From contig CAWHMT010000004.1 of assembly GCA_963830455.1 (NCBI GenBank), positions 434,001 to 498,000 on the forward strand: a stretch of DNA of 64,000 bases. The letters are read 5' to 3'. The first letter of the stretch is position 1, and every line of letters starts with the position of its first letter. The DNA is from 20CM-2-65-7 sp963830455. Lineage in GTDB: Bacteria > Gemmatimonadota > Gemmatimonadetes > Gemmatimonadales > GWC2-71-9. Positions 1-7,731 of this stretch are shown piece by piece. The translations under genes and the position numbers were made by a program. The notes below the pieces were generated by a model. The model saw nothing but the letters and a program-made list of their open reading frames with translations, was not told the origin of the DNA and did not search any database.

Positions 1-385
1 TGGAGCTGAGCTCTTCCTGCAGCTGGCCGATGTTGCCGGTGGCCTTGAGCTGCGGGTAGCGCTCGACCGTGACCAGCAGGCGCGACAGCGCGCCTGAGAG
101 CGCGTTCTCCGCCTGGCTGATCTGCTTCATCGCCTCGGGGCCCGAGGCGTTGACCTTCACCGCCTGGTTGCGCGCCTGGATCACGGCCTCGAGGGTTGAG
201 CGCTCGAAATCCATCGCACCCTTCACGGCGTTGACGAGATTCGGGATCAGATCGTGCCGGCGCTTGAGCTGCACGTCGATCTGCTTGAACGCGTTGACAG
301 TCTGGTTCTTCAGCGAAATGAGCCCGTTGTACGCGCCGATGATCCATAACGCGGCGATCACCACGACTACGAGCAGCACCCACAT
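1..385 (-). CDS. lemA: LemA family protein (partial, C-terminus beyond window)
   Basis: The gene reads leftward and runs off the left edge, so only about 128 N-terminal residues are visible. Residues 1-20 form one hydrophobic membrane anchor, followed by the LemA signature: a YNGL segment, KNQTVNAFKQIDVQLKRR and then HDLIPNLVNAVKG. The remaining visible part is a helical coiled-coil typical of LemA. LemA proteins are anchored in the membrane with an N-out orientation and a cytoplasmic or periplasmic helical bundle; their biochemical role is poorly defined. The ATG at 385 directly precedes the membrane segment. It lies 55 bases downstream of a MerR-like gene on the same strand; a GC-rich 8-bp hairpin (410-429) without a T-run sits between them. 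Confidence 0.9.
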   Translation of the reverse strand, partial: MWVLLVVVVIAALWIIGAYNGLISLKNQTVNAFKQIDVQLKRRHDLIPNLVNAVKGAMDFERSTLEAVIQARNQAVKVNASGPEAMKQISQAENALSGALSRLLVTVERYPQLKATGNIGQLQEELSS

Positions 386-440
386 GTTTGTCGTCTCCCG
401 TTGATGTAGGGGCGCGGCATCCCGCGCCCGTACTGATGTA

Positions 441-1079
441 TTACGAGCTGTGCGGCAGGAGTTTCGTGATCGCCTGACGAATCGTCTCCGCCAGGCCGTG
501 GGCGTCGGAGCCGAGGCGGGCGAGTGGATGGTCGGCGTCGACGTGCAGCTCGACCCCGCGGGTCACCGGGATGCGGCGCCAGGTCGTCGGGCCGGTCGGC
601 TCCTTGTCGGCGTCGCGTGTGAGCCAGGCCGTGAGCGCACGCCCGGACCGGCCGCGGGGCATGCCCTCCGCCCCCTTGAGTGGCAGCCGGTCCGGGGGCA
701 GGAGCGAGGCGCCCAGGACCTGCGCGCACCGGCGCTCGAGCACGTCGCCCGTCTGGTCATGCATGTCCTTCGTGATTGCGGCGAGCGTGGCGCCTTCCAT
801 CTGCTTCAGCTTGATGGCGAGCAGTTGGAGAAAGTGGCGATAGGAGTAGGTGGCGGCCGTGCCCCGGCCTTCGGGCGGGCTCACCAGCCCCCGGGTGACG
901 TAGAAGCGGATCGTGCGCTCGCTCGGCGCGGCCCGCGCGGCGGCATTGATCGGCGTGACGGCTGAGGCGTCGAGCACAGCTCCTACCACCACCGAGAGGT
1001 CCCGCAGGTTCCAGGGCGCGAGGTTGCGATACTCGCGCAACACATGCAACGGATCGGTGTGCGCGACGCCGGTCGTCAC
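441..1079 (-). CDS. MerR-type helix-turn-helix transcriptional regulator
   Basis: About 212 residues. The segment with SERTIRFYVTRGLVSPPEGRG followed by a YSYRHFLQLLAIKLKQMEG stretch is a MerR-type winged helix: recognition helix, the FYVxRGLxxPP wing and the conserved tyrosine-histidine-leucine helix. The C-terminal half is not a known sensor domain. I chose the GTG at 1079 because it overlaps the stop of the upstream response-regulator gene by 3 bases (GTGA junction), as elsewhere in this operon; a longer reading to 1175 would run deep into that gene. It is the last gene of a three-gene leftward regulatory operon. The function is inferred as DNA-binding regulator; the target is unknown. Confidence 0.8.
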   Translation of the reverse strand: MTTGVAHTDPLHVLREYRNLAPWNLRDLSVVVGAVLDASAVTPINAAARAAPSERTIRFYVTRGLVSPPEGRGTAATYSYRHFLQLLAIKLKQMEGATLAAITKDMHDQTGDVLERRCAQVLGASLLPPDRLPLKGAEGMPRGRSGRALTAWLTRDADKEPTGPTTWRRIPVTRGVELHVDADHPLARLGSDAHGLAETIRQAITKLLPHSS

Positions 1080-1492
1080 GCGTCCATCGCGTCCGACGCG
1101 CGGTTGCTCTGCAAGACAAGCGCGACCCAGTCCGCGACCTGCTGCAGGTTGAACGGCTTGCGGAGCACGACGCACCGGTGATGCTCGAGCCAGGTGCGCA
1201 CTTCTTCGGCTTCGGCGTCGCCAGTCATGATCGCGATCCGTCCATCCAGCCGCGGCCAGCGATGAATGATCGCCAGATACAGCGCGAGTCCGGACATCGT
1301 GGGCAGGTGGATGTCGAGCAGCAGCGCGTCGGCCTCCTCGGAGTTGAGCAGCTCGTAGGCTGTCTCCGCCGTCCCGGCGCTGAGCACCCGGTAGCCGTTG
1401 CGCTCGAGGTACCGCTCGAGCACGCGACGCAGGCCCGCTTCATCATCGACGAGCAGGACCGTCGGCCGGTTGCGCGGAGGCGACGTCATCAC
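1076..1492 (-). CDS. Single-domain response regulator (CheY-like receiver)
   Basis: A stand-alone receiver domain of about 138 residues. The acidic pair DDE near residue 16, phosphoacceptor Asp60 in LLLDIHLP, the Thr in AIMTGD and Lys112 in LRKPF are all present, so it should be phosphorylatable. No output domain follows, so it must signal by protein contact, perhaps to the MerR-like or AraC-like neighbours it is co-transcribed with. The GTG at 1492 overlaps the stop of the AraC-like gene by two bases; an ATG directly after it (1489) is an alternative start. No kinase gene lies close by. Confidence 0.88.
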   Translation of the reverse strand: MMTSPPRNRPTVLLVDDEAGLRRVLERYLERNGYRVLSAGTAETAYELLNSEEADALLLDIHLPTMSGLALYLAIIHRWPRLDGRIAIMTGDAEAEEVRTWLEHHRCVVLRKPFNLQQVADWVALVLQSNRASDAMDA

Positions 1493-2289
1493 GAGGCGGT
1501 CGCTGCGTTGGAGCGCGCCGGTGTCAGGAATTTCTGCACGATGCGCGCGGTGGCTTCATCCGCGGTCAACGACAGCCGCATTTCACCCGCCGTAAGACCG
1601 AGGTACTTCTTGGCGTGCTGCTGGAGCGTCTTGGCCTGCGCATACCCGAGGCGCTTGGCGACGTCTTCGATGGTGAAGCCGGGATCCCGCAGCAGGCGGT
1701 GCGCGTAGAGCACGCGCGCGGCCGCAAGAATCTCCCGCGGGCTCCGCAGCCCTGCGCGCGCGAACCAGCGCGCGCACGTGCCCCGATCGATGCGCGCCCG
1801 GGCGGCGAATTGCTGGATCGTCTGCACTTCCCCGGGTGTGCGGAGCGCGTCCTTGAGCACCCAGCGGAGCTCGCTGGGGAGCGGCGCCAGGGCCGCGCTG
1901 AGCTGGTTGAACAGTTGCTGGGACGCCGCGTGGGTCGCTTCGGCGGAGAGCAGGTCGCGCAGGTGCTCGGGATGATCTTCGGTTCGACCCAAGACGACCT
2001 GCGTGATGCCGCATTTGCCCATCGCGAGCAGGACGGGAGCGAGCTCGGGGGTGAGCATCGGGGTGTAGAGAATCAGCGGCAGCGATGGGAACAGGACGCG
2101 CAAGCGCTCGACTTCCTGTCCCCGCGACCCGCCGAGCATGGGATCGACGACGGCAATTTCCACGGGCCGGCCGCGAATCGTTTCGAGCGCAATGTCCCAG
2201 GTGGGCGCTCGCGCCAGCACAAAGTCCGGCGCGACGGCGCTGCGCAGCCGCTGGTACTGGATGTCTGAAACCGCCGCGAGGACCAGCAT
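1489..2289 (-). CDS. AraC-type regulator with degenerate receiver-like N-terminus
   Basis: About 266 residues. The C-terminal 100 residues match an AraC/XylS DNA-binding domain: a first helix-turn-helix around IQQFAARARIDRGTCARWFARAG and a second in FTIEDVAKRLGYAQAKTLQQH. The N-terminal half has the strand-helix rhythm of a receiver (VDPM at the phosphoacceptor position) but lacks the N-terminal acidic pair, so I infer a pseudo-receiver. Start at ATG 2289 (MLVLAAVSD) is chosen because upstream sequence is occupied by a tandem 21-bp repeat that looks like an operator. First gene of the operon with the receiver and MerR-like genes. Confidence 0.8.
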   Translation of the reverse strand: MLVLAAVSDIQYQRLRSAVAPDFVLARAPTWDIALETIRGRPVEIAVVDPMLGGSRGQEVERLRVLFPSLPLILYTPMLTPELAPVLLAMGKCGITQVVLGRTEDHPEHLRDLLSAEATHAASQQLFNQLSAALAPLPSELRWVLKDALRTPGEVQTIQQFAARARIDRGTCARWFARAGLRSPREILAAARVLYAHRLLRDPGFTIEDVAKRLGYAQAKTLQQHAKKYLGLTAGEMRLSLTADEATARIVQKFLTPARSNAATAS

Positions 2290-2321
2290 TTCCCTACACG
2301 TCCTCCGGAAGAATCCGTGAG

Positions 2322-2360
2322 TGCCGCAAAATCGCCCTACGATGCCGCAAAAACGCCCTA
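2322..2360. promoter_or_regulatory. Tandem 21-bp-spaced direct repeat, probable AraC-type operator
   Basis: Two near-identical copies of TGCCGCAAAANCGCCCTA lie at 2322-2339 and 2343-2360, starting 21 bp apart. They sit between the divergent AraC-like gene (start 2289) and the small peptide gene (start 2431). Tandem half-sites of about 17 bp with 21-bp spacing are the geometry of the araI1-araI2 site bound by AraC, so autoregulation and control of the divergent peptide gene are plausible. That is inference from spacing. Confidence 0.55.
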
Positions 2361-2430
2361 AACGAACGCTCTGCCCCCGTTCAAGTTGGAGGTTTAACGA
2401 GTCCCCATCCAACTCGACCGTGGAGGTGTC

Positions 2431-2556
2431 ATGGCCCGCCGCATCCGCTTCGCTCTGGTGCTGTTCCTCGTTTCCTTTGCTCTGTCCGCGGCCGCGTGTG
2501 CCGATGCGTCTGGACCCAGCGAGACCACCTGCGACCAGAACAACCCGCTCTGCTAG
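2431..2556 (+). CDS. Small secreted or lipoprotein peptide (41 aa)
   Basis: A 41-codon gene. An ATG at 2431 is preceded by GGAGG at 2422-2426. The product begins MARR, then a hydrophobic core (FALVLFLVSFALSAAA) and a Cys at position 23 in SAAAC, so it looks like an exported lipoprotein; the mature part is only about 19 residues and holds two more cysteines (ETTCDQNNPLC). No homology is recognised. It is divergent from the AraC-like regulator and convergent with the TPR gene, three bases from that gene's stop. Ribosome site plus signal peptide make it credible despite its size. Confidence 0.6.
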   Translation: MARRIRFALVLFLVSFALSAAACADASGPSETTCDQNNPLC

Positions 2557-2559
2557 TAG

Positions 2560-3822
2560 TCATGTCGCGAGGGCTGCAAGGGAAGCCGAAACTTCCCTGA
2601 GCGATTCAGATTGAATAGCGGTATTGAGTGCGGCGCTTCCGGTATCTTCGGGAGCGCCGCATGTCCTCAGGCCTCCCAACATCCGCTCGATTCGGAACAC
2701 CATTTCGTTGAGATCGTGCGTCACGGCGATGTCGTGCGCTTGCGCCAACTCCGCCTCGGCCCTCCGGAAGTTCTCAAACCGCGCAAAGCCGATTCCGGCC
2801 TTCAGGTGATAGTCGGCACGGATGTTGGGGGCGCAGGGATGATCATTTGCGAAGATGCGCTCACGCCAGCGCTCAAAACTCACGCGATCGCGTCGGAACG
2901 AAGCGCAGTTCATCAGTTCGATCATCGCGTTGGCGACGAGCTCGGGTGTCGCACGGGAGCGCAGAACATGCTGTAGGGCGTGCTCCGCTGCTTCGACTTC
3001 GCCGAGCGACAGCAGCGCCAGCCCAAGGTCACCCATCGCGCGCGCCTGCGTCGTCTCGTCTTCGTACAACTCATACGAACGCCACAGATGCGGGACTCCC
3101 TCATGCGCTTCTCCTCGACGCACCAGGATGTTGCCCAGGCCGTGCTCGGCTTGCGCCTCGACCGCGCGGAAGCCCGCGGCGATCGCATCGGCGAGTACAG
3201 CCCGCCATGCCTCTTCGGCGCCCACCAAGTTGCCCCGGAAATGGAGGACGTTGCAATGCCCGACCCGACTGAGCAGCACTGACAACGCATCATGGTTTTC
3301 CGTGGCGATGCGGCCGGCTTCGGTAAATGCCGCGTCCGCGAGATCGAAGTCCGTCTGAAGTCGCCGCACGCGGCCCAACCGCCACCACGCGCTGATTCGA
3401 TCCGTCGCCGGAAGCCGCTCCTGGCCGATGCGAATCATCGTCTCCAGGGCGTCACTCGCTTCTTCGAAGTGCGATTCCTGCTCGAGGAATAGCGCGTACG
3501 CGAACAACGCCGGAGCGACAAGCGTGATGTCGCCAGCGCCATGAGCTTCACCGGTGGCTCGGACAATGCCGCTGAGGTGGGATGCCTCGGTGCCTTCGCC
3601 GGCCAGCTCGAAGCAATAACGCTCGGTCGCCGCCCACTGATAGCGAAACACGTCGGGCGTCGGTGGCTCACGATCGGGCGACAAGAGATCCACGAAGCGC
3701 AGGGCGAGAAATGCACCCTGACCCAGGCGGACTTCTGGAGAGGTTGCCGGTTCGCCAGCCACCCGCTGCAGAAACACCGCGTGAGGTAGGCCGGCGGACC
3801 GAGTCGGGGTCCTATTGGTCAT
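2560..3822 (-). CDS. TPR-repeat protein
   Basis: About 420 residues made largely of helical tetratricopeptide-like pairs, for example ISAWWRLGRVRRLQTDFDLADAAF, GLGNILVRRGEAHEG and MGDLGLALLSLGEVEAAEHAL. No enzymatic or DNA-binding domain is visible and there is no signal peptide, so a cytoplasmic scaffold or the sensing half of a regulator is likely. The ATG at 3822 has GGAG six bases upstream; a GTG at 3843 is possible. It is transcribed alone, facing the 41-aa peptide gene. Confidence 0.75.
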   Translation of the reverse strand: MTNRTPTRSAGLPHAVFLQRVAGEPATSPEVRLGQGAFLALRFVDLLSPDREPPTPDVFRYQWAATERYCFELAGEGTEASHLSGIVRATGEAHGAGDITLVAPALFAYALFLEQESHFEEASDALETMIRIGQERLPATDRISAWWRLGRVRRLQTDFDLADAAFTEAGRIATENHDALSVLLSRVGHCNVLHFRGNLVGAEEAWRAVLADAIAAGFRAVEAQAEHGLGNILVRRGEAHEGVPHLWRSYELYEDETTQARAMGDLGLALLSLGEVEAAEHALQHVLRSRATPELVANAMIELMNCASFRRDRVSFERWRERIFANDHPCAPNIRADYHLKAGIGFARFENFRRAEAELAQAHDIAVTHDLNEMVFRIERMLGGLRTCGAPEDTGSAALNTAIQSESLREVSASLAALAT

Positions 3823-3985
3823 CAGGCTCCGCAATTGCAGCACCCGTGCCGAGCGGCAAGATCAATTCGAGCACCAACATAGCGCAGCCCGCTGCGGTGC
3901 GTTAGACGGCAAATGGCGCGTTTTCGGGCTTTTCACCGTGGTTTTTCGATGCCGCACCCATGTAGGGAAGCGCCTATAAACGCTC

Positions 3986-4426
3986 ATGCGCAAGGGCTTC
4001 GATGTAGGGTTTACCGTACTCGAGCTGATGGTGGTGATCTGCATCGCCGGACTGCTCGCGTCCCTCTGGCTGCCTCGTGCTGCCCGCTCGATGGACTGGA
4101 TCAACACGCAGCGGGCACTTCGCGACATCACGACCGCGCTTGCGGTTGCGCGTCACGGCGCTGTTCTGCACGGGACGCGGGCTCGCCTGACGATCCGTGC
4201 CGACACACTGCGAATCGATCGACTCGAGACAACCGGCTGGCAGCCGTGGTGGCGCGGGCCAGGACCCGCAAGCCATGGCGTTCTGTTACAAGTCTCGAAC
4301 CCAATTGTCGTGTTCGGCCCTAACGGGATGGGATGGGGGGCGTCCAACACGACGGTCATCGTCAGCCGCGGGTCTCAAGCCGAAACGATCACCGTCTCGC
4401 GAGTGGGCCGAGTGAAGCTCTGGTAG
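3986..4426 (+). CDS. Type IV pilin-like prepilin (GspH/FimT-like)
   Basis: 146 residues. Residues 1-8 (MRKGFDVG) are a short positively charged leader, followed by FTVLELMVVICIAGLLASL: a prepilin peptidase site after Gly with Phe+1 and Glu+5, then the hydrophobic helix. The rest is beta-rich as in minor pilins/pseudopilins of the GspH/FimT type. The gene is isolated, with no assembly ATPase or other pilus genes in the window, so it probably works with machinery encoded elsewhere. A strong hairpin follows about 110 bases downstream. Confidence 0.85.
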   Translation: MRKGFDVGFTVLELMVVICIAGLLASLWLPRAARSMDWINTQRALRDITTALAVARHGAVLHGTRARLTIRADTLRIDRLETTGWQPWWRGPGPASHGVLLQVSNPIVVFGPNGMGWGASNTTVIVSRGSQAETITVSRVGRVKLW

Positions 4427-4537
4427 ATGCAACCGTTCAGCACGTTGATGCATCTAATCGTATGAAACTTGGATGCGCTGATGTGCGTAGCAGAAAAGGT
4501 CGCGGTCGAAGTGTGACGGCCACTTCGCCCGACCGCC

Positions 4538-4567
4538 AACCCCGGGGAGCTGTAACGCCCCGGGGTT
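4538..4567 (+). terminator. Rho-independent terminator after the prepilin gene
   Basis: Perfect 10-bp inverted repeat AACCCCGGGG (4538-4547) / CCCCGGGGTT (4558-4567) with a 10-base loop, followed by TGGTCTTTT on the plus strand. It lies between the convergent prepilin gene and the HD-GYP gene (stop at 4575) and could act on both strands. Confidence 0.75.
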
Positions 4568-4574
4568 TGGTCTT

Positions 4575-5648
4575 TTACCCCGTTGGACCCCCTTCTTCAT
4601 CGAGGTAGACGAGCGTCTGCCGCCGGCCCACGATACGGACGAGCGCCTCGTAGACTTGCGTGTCGAGCACCGTGCCGGAAAGGTCCGTCATTCGCTCCAC
4701 GGCCTGTTCCGGCGTCATCTGTTCCTGATACGGTCGTGACGTTGTGAGGGCGTCGTAAATTTCGGCCGCCGCGATGATGCGGCCACCGATCGGAATGTCC
4801 CCGCCACTCAACCCATCCGGATAGCCGGTGCCGTCGACGCGCTCGTGATGGCTCCTGACCATCGAAACGACGTCCCCCAAATGCACGAGTGGCGCGAGGA
4901 TCTGCGCCCCGATGATGACGTGCTGTTTCACGTGCTCGAACTCTTCAGGGGTGAGCGGCCCTTCCTTACTCACCACGGCGTCACGCGTTCCGATCTTGCC
5001 GAGATCGTGCAGCCGTCCCGCCATGCGCACGCGCTCCACGTCCTCTTCGTTCAGGCCCATCTCGGTCGCCACATTGGCCGACAGATCAGCGACGCGCGCG
5101 GAGTGGCCGCGCAGGTAGGGATCCTTGGCCTCGAGCGCGTTGACGAGGGCCTCGAGCGTGGCGGTGGAAATCCGCTCCATGCGGTGCTGCTGGCGGTGCA
5201 GCTCCGCGGTGCGGGTCGTGACTTCTTCCTTGAGCCATTGATTCAAATGCCGGCTTTCGAGCTGCATCTCGCGCCGTTTCACGGCCCGTTGCACGGCACG
5301 CCCCAAATCGACCAGCTCGATCGGTTTGGTGAGGTAATCCATCGCGCCGCGCTGCATACAGAGCGCCGCGCTCGTCGCATCGTTGACGGCAGTGAGCATG
5401 AGAATCGCGAGGTCGGGTTCGATCTCGAGCGCATGCGGCACGAGGTCTACGCCGCTCGTGCCGGGCATACGGATGTCCGAGAGCATCAGCGCGATCTTAT
5501 GGAGCCGCAGCTGTTGCAGTGCTTCATCCGCCGAGCCGGCCGTGTACACCTCGAACTGCTGTTGCTTGAGAAACTTGCGCAGTGCGTTTCGGATCGGCTC
5601 TTCATCGTCGACAACGAGGACCGTCACGACCCCGGTCTGAGCAGTCAA
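4575..5648 (-). CDS. HD-GYP response regulator (c-di-GMP phosphodiesterase, RpfG type)
   Basis: 357 residues. Residues 7-120 are a receiver with Asp15/16, phosphoacceptor Asp58 (LSDIRMPG) and Lys108; a coiled-coil linker (about 125-165) follows; residues 165-345 are HD-GYP, with HDLGKIG at His214-Asp215, HH at 267-268 and GYP at 275-277. All metal-binding and signature residues are intact, so it should hydrolyse cyclic di-GMP when phosphorylated. Start is TTG at 5648, with GGGAG upstream. It is a monocistronic leftward gene; the mqnD gene ends 30 bases upstream of it on the same strand and might share a transcript. Confidence 0.92.
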   Translation of the reverse strand: MTAQTGVVTVLVVDDEEPIRNALRKFLKQQQFEVYTAGSADEALQQLRLHKIALMLSDIRMPGTSGVDLVPHALEIEPDLAILMLTAVNDATSAALCMQRGAMDYLTKPIELVDLGRAVQRAVKRREMQLESRHLNQWLKEEVTTRTAELHRQQHRMERISTATLEALVNALEAKDPYLRGHSARVADLSANVATEMGLNEEDVERVRMAGRLHDLGKIGTRDAVVSKEGPLTPEEFEHVKQHVIIGAQILAPLVHLGDVVSMVRSHHERVDGTGYPDGLSGGDIPIGGRIIAAAEIYDALTTSRPYQEQMTPEQAVERMTDLSGTVLDTQVYEALVRIVGRRQTLVYLDEEGGPTG

Positions 5649-5678
5649 CCAAGTTCTCCCTGTAAACGCTGGGGCAAA

Positions 5679-6512
5679 CTAGGAATCGGCCGAGACGAAC
5701 GCCAGGTCCACAGGTGCTGGGATGAGTCCCGCGCGATACGCGCGCTCCAGCAATTCGCTCACCGCCTGCCTTCCGACAGGTCCGTAATCAACCGTGTAGG
5801 TGTTCACGTACATCCCCACGAACCGGTCGGTCCGCTCTGCATCGAGTCCGCGACTATAGCCTCGCGCATGTCGCAGCGCCTCGGTGCGGTGCGCGAGTCC
5901 GTATTCGATGCTCGCCTTGAGATCGCGGGCAATTGCCCCCATCAACTCGTCGCCGAGATCGCGACGCACCACATTGCCGCCGAGTGGGAGCGGCAGGCTC
6001 GTCTCCCGGTGCCACCACTCGCCCATGTCCGCCCACAGCTGCAGGCCGCGATCGGCATAGGTGAGCTGACCCTCGTGAATCAAGATGCCCGCATCTGCCT
6101 TTCCTGCGGCCACGAAATCCTCGATCTGATCGAAGGGGACGACCACGTGGCGAGCGTCCGGCTGATACAGCCGCAGCGCGAGGAACGCGGTGGTGAGCTC
6201 GCCGGGGACCGCGACCAGCCGGTCCCGGAGCGCGGCGCGCGGATTTGGCGGCGCGCTTTCGCGGCTTACGATGCGTGGACCGTAGCGGTCACCGATGCTG
6301 GCGCCGTGCGCGAGCAGCGCGTACCGATCCGCGAGGTAGGCGTAGGCGTGCAGCGACACGGCGGTGACCTCGAGCTCGCCGGCGAGGGCGCGGCGGTTCA
6401 GGCTTTCGATGTCGCCCAGTTCGTGGACATAGCGCCGGCCTTCCGTGTCGATCTTGCCGGCAGCCATCGCCCAGAACATGAACGCATCATCGGCGTCCGG
6501 ACTGTGCGCCAC
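5679..6512 (-). CDS. mqnD: 1,4-dihydroxy-6-naphthoate synthase (MqnD)
   Basis: About 277 residues matching the MqnD periplasmic-binding-like fold: VAHSPDADDAFMFWA at the start, the VPGELTTAFLAL loop and ILIHEGQLTY, whose His is the catalytic residue in characterised MqnD. It converts cyclic dehypoxanthine futalosine to 1,4-dihydroxy-6-naphthoate in the futalosine route to menaquinone. Start GTG at 6512; MqnD proteins usually begin three or four residues earlier, so a rare start within the upstream heptamer repeat is possible. Other mqn genes are not in the window. Confidence 0.9.
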   Translation of the reverse strand: MAHSPDADDAFMFWAMAAGKIDTEGRRYVHELGDIESLNRRALAGELEVTAVSLHAYAYLADRYALLAHGASIGDRYGPRIVSRESAPPNPRAALRDRLVAVPGELTTAFLALRLYQPDARHVVVPFDQIEDFVAAGKADAGILIHEGQLTYADRGLQLWADMGEWWHRETSLPLPLGGNVVRRDLGDELMGAIARDLKASIEYGLAHRTEALRHARGYSRGLDAERTDRFVGMYVNTYTVDYGPVGRQAVSELLERAYRAGLIPAPVDLAFVSADS

Positions 6513-6523
6513 GCGGATGATAC

Positions 6524-6551
6524 CGGGATGCGGAATACGGGAAACGGGAGG
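6524..6551. repeat. Heptanucleotide repeat (CGGNANN) x4
   Basis: Four consecutive 7-base units, CGGGATG, CGGAATA, CGGGAAA and CGGGAGG, between the mqnD start and the stop of the upstream zinc-ribbon gene. Similar short-period arrays recur at 7014-7069 and 9214-9286, suggesting a dispersed micro-repeat family. Confidence 0.5.
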
Positions 6552-6556
6552 CGTGG

Positions 6557-7243
6557 TTACGTGCCGGCCCCTCCCCGACCCGTGACCCGCGACGCCTCGG
6601 CCCTGAAGCTGGTCAAAGCATCGGCGTGATCGACGTACTCGGGCCGGTTTTTTGCCTTTTCTGAGGGCTCGGTGCGCAGGAAGTCCGAATACGCCCGGCG
6701 CTCCTGCTGCGTATTCCCGCTCTGCTGATACGCGTGCGCGCGCAGTACGTAGATGAAGAGATGTGTGGGGGTTGAGCGCTGGATCGTATCGGCCTCGGCC
6801 AGGGCTGCCTCGACGTCGCCACCCGCAAGCTGGAGCAGGCCGATGTGATAGCGCGCATCGGCGTCGAGCGCCGGGAGCTGGCTGTAGGCGCCCAGCGCCA
6901 TGGGAAGAAAGAAACGCACGCTGTCGGCTTTACCCGCTTCAGCCAGGATCATGACTTTATTGAACAGGCGATTGGCCCGTTCTGCCGGTGACATTTGCGA
7001 GATGTCGGTAACAGGGAGCCGGGAGCCGGGAGCAGTGGGTTCGGCTCTTGGCTCTCTGCTTCCTGCTCCGCCTCCACGCATCACGACGACGGTAAGCAAC
7101 GCCCCTAACGCCGCCCCGGCCAACGCCCACGGGAATGCAGCTTTCCAACCACCCGGCTGCGCGCCGGCCGTCACGGCCGCCCCGCACTTGTGACAGAATT
7201 TGGCGGCGGGAGAGAGCTGGGCACCACACGCATGACAGGTCAT
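6557..7243 (-). CDS. Zinc-ribbon, single-pass membrane protein with TPR-like domain
   Basis: 228 residues. Residues 1-25 form a zinc ribbon with two CxxC knuckles (MTCHACG ... FCHKCG). A membrane helix follows (AFPWALAGAALGALLTVVVM), then a low-complexity linker encoded by a micro-repeat, and a C-terminal helical-repeat region (residues about 95-215) with TPR-like helices. Such zinc-ribbon plus membrane proteins are common and of unknown function. Start ATG 7243 is chosen because the zinc ribbon begins there. It is likely co-transcribed with mqnD (45 bases apart). Confidence 0.75.
   Translation of the reverse strand: MTCHACGAQLSPAAKFCHKCGAAVTAGAQPGGWKAAFPWALAGAALGALLTVVVMRGGGAGSREPRAEPTAPGSRLPVTDISQMSPAERANRLFNKVMILAEAGKADSVRFFLPMALGAYSQLPALDADARYHIGLLQLAGGDVEAALAEADTIQRSTPTHLFIYVLRAHAYQQSGNTQQERRAYSDFLRTEPSEKAKNRPEYVDHADALTSFRAEASRVTGRGGAGT
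7014..7069. repeat. Inverted array of imperfect 7-mers inside the zinc-ribbon gene
   Basis: GGGAGCC units repeat at 7014-7034, and a degenerate inverted counterpart (GGCTCTT, GGCTCTC, TGCTTCC, TGCTCC) lies at 7043-7069. The array codes for the low-complexity linker of the zinc-ribbon protein, so it appears to be a tolerated in-frame insertion. Confidence 0.45.
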
Positions 7244-7300
7244 AGGATGGGAATGTAACCCGGGCTGGCGGCGGCCACGAAAGCCGGTAGTGTTTTGCGC

Positions 7301-7552
7301 ATGGCCGGGACCGAGTACGGCAAGCATATGGGGGAGCTCAAGCGCGGCGAGCAGCGCTGGGATGTGTATTTGGAGGGCCAGCCGGACACGACCCTGGGCG
7401 CCGTCCGGGGGCGGATCCACTTCGTGAGCGGGTCCGGGCAGCTGCATAAGGTGACGGGTTGGATCTTCCTGGAGTGGCAGGAGAAGGACATTCAGGAGCG
7501 ATTCGGGGAGTTTTCAGCGGTCGAGTTGTTACACTTCGTGGAAGCATTGTAG
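7301..7552 (+). CDS. Hypothetical protein (83 aa)
   Basis: A short soluble protein with no signal peptide or membrane segment and no family I can name. It is beta-rich in the middle (WDVYLEGQ ... GRIHFVSGSGQLHKVTGWIFLEW) and ends with an acidic helix (QERFGEFSAVELLHFVEAL). ATG at 7301 is preferred over a TTG two codons earlier; GGTAG lies 13 bases upstream. It stands alone between a divergent zinc-ribbon gene and the glutamine synthetase operon, and is followed by a good terminator, which supports real expression. Confidence 0.6.
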   Translation: MAGTEYGKHMGELKRGEQRWDVYLEGQPDTTLGAVRGRIHFVSGSGQLHKVTGWIFLEWQEKDIQERFGEFSAVELLHFVEAL

Positions 7553-7601
7553 CGCATTTGCTGCACATTCTGGCCAACAATCTGCACATTTCCACATCAC
7601 C

Positions 7602-7623
7602 AATCGGCGAATAGCCGATTTTT
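7602..7623 (+). terminator. Rho-independent terminator
   Basis: Perfect 7-bp stem AATCGGC (7602-7608) / GCCGATT (7614-7620), 5-base loop, then T-run through 7623. It lies 50 bases after the 83-aa gene and separates it from the glutamine synthetase promoter. Confidence 0.7.
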
Positions 7624-7641
7624 CGTGCATTTCATGCACGA
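7623..7641. promoter_or_regulatory. Palindrome upstream of sigma-54 promoter, possible enhancer-binding site
   Basis: TCGTGCAT-TTC-ATGCACGA is a perfect 8-bp inverted repeat centred about 50 bases before the sigma-54 type element. Two direct copies of CTGCACATT (7561-7569 and 7582-7590, 21 bp apart) lie further upstream. TGCAC half-sites are shared with NtrC-type sites although arranged differently, so an enhancer-binding role is only suggested. Confidence 0.45.
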
Positions 7642-7679
7642 ATTCCTTGACACCAATCAGGACCACCTCTACCTTCATT

Positions 7680-7695
7680 TGGCCCGCCGCTTGCA
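7680..7695 (+). promoter_or_regulatory. Sigma-54 (RpoN) type promoter of glnA
   Basis: TGGCCCG-N4-TTGCA matches the -24/-12 consensus (TGGCACG-N4-TTGC), with the invariant GG and GC at the correct 10-base separation. It lies 36 bases before the glutamine synthetase ATG at 7732, leaving room for a transcript start near 7707 and a GGGAAGGAG ribosome site. RpoN control of glnA is well known in nitrogen regulation. Confidence 0.75.
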
Positions 7696-7731
7696 ACAGC
7701 ACTGCACCGACTCGGGAAGGAGACCCGCTCA

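Noticed and set aside
4845..6629. 594-codon open reading frame on the plus strand
   Set aside because: It lies antisense to the HD-GYP and MqnD genes, both of which have full domain signatures. Long antisense frames are expected at this GC content.
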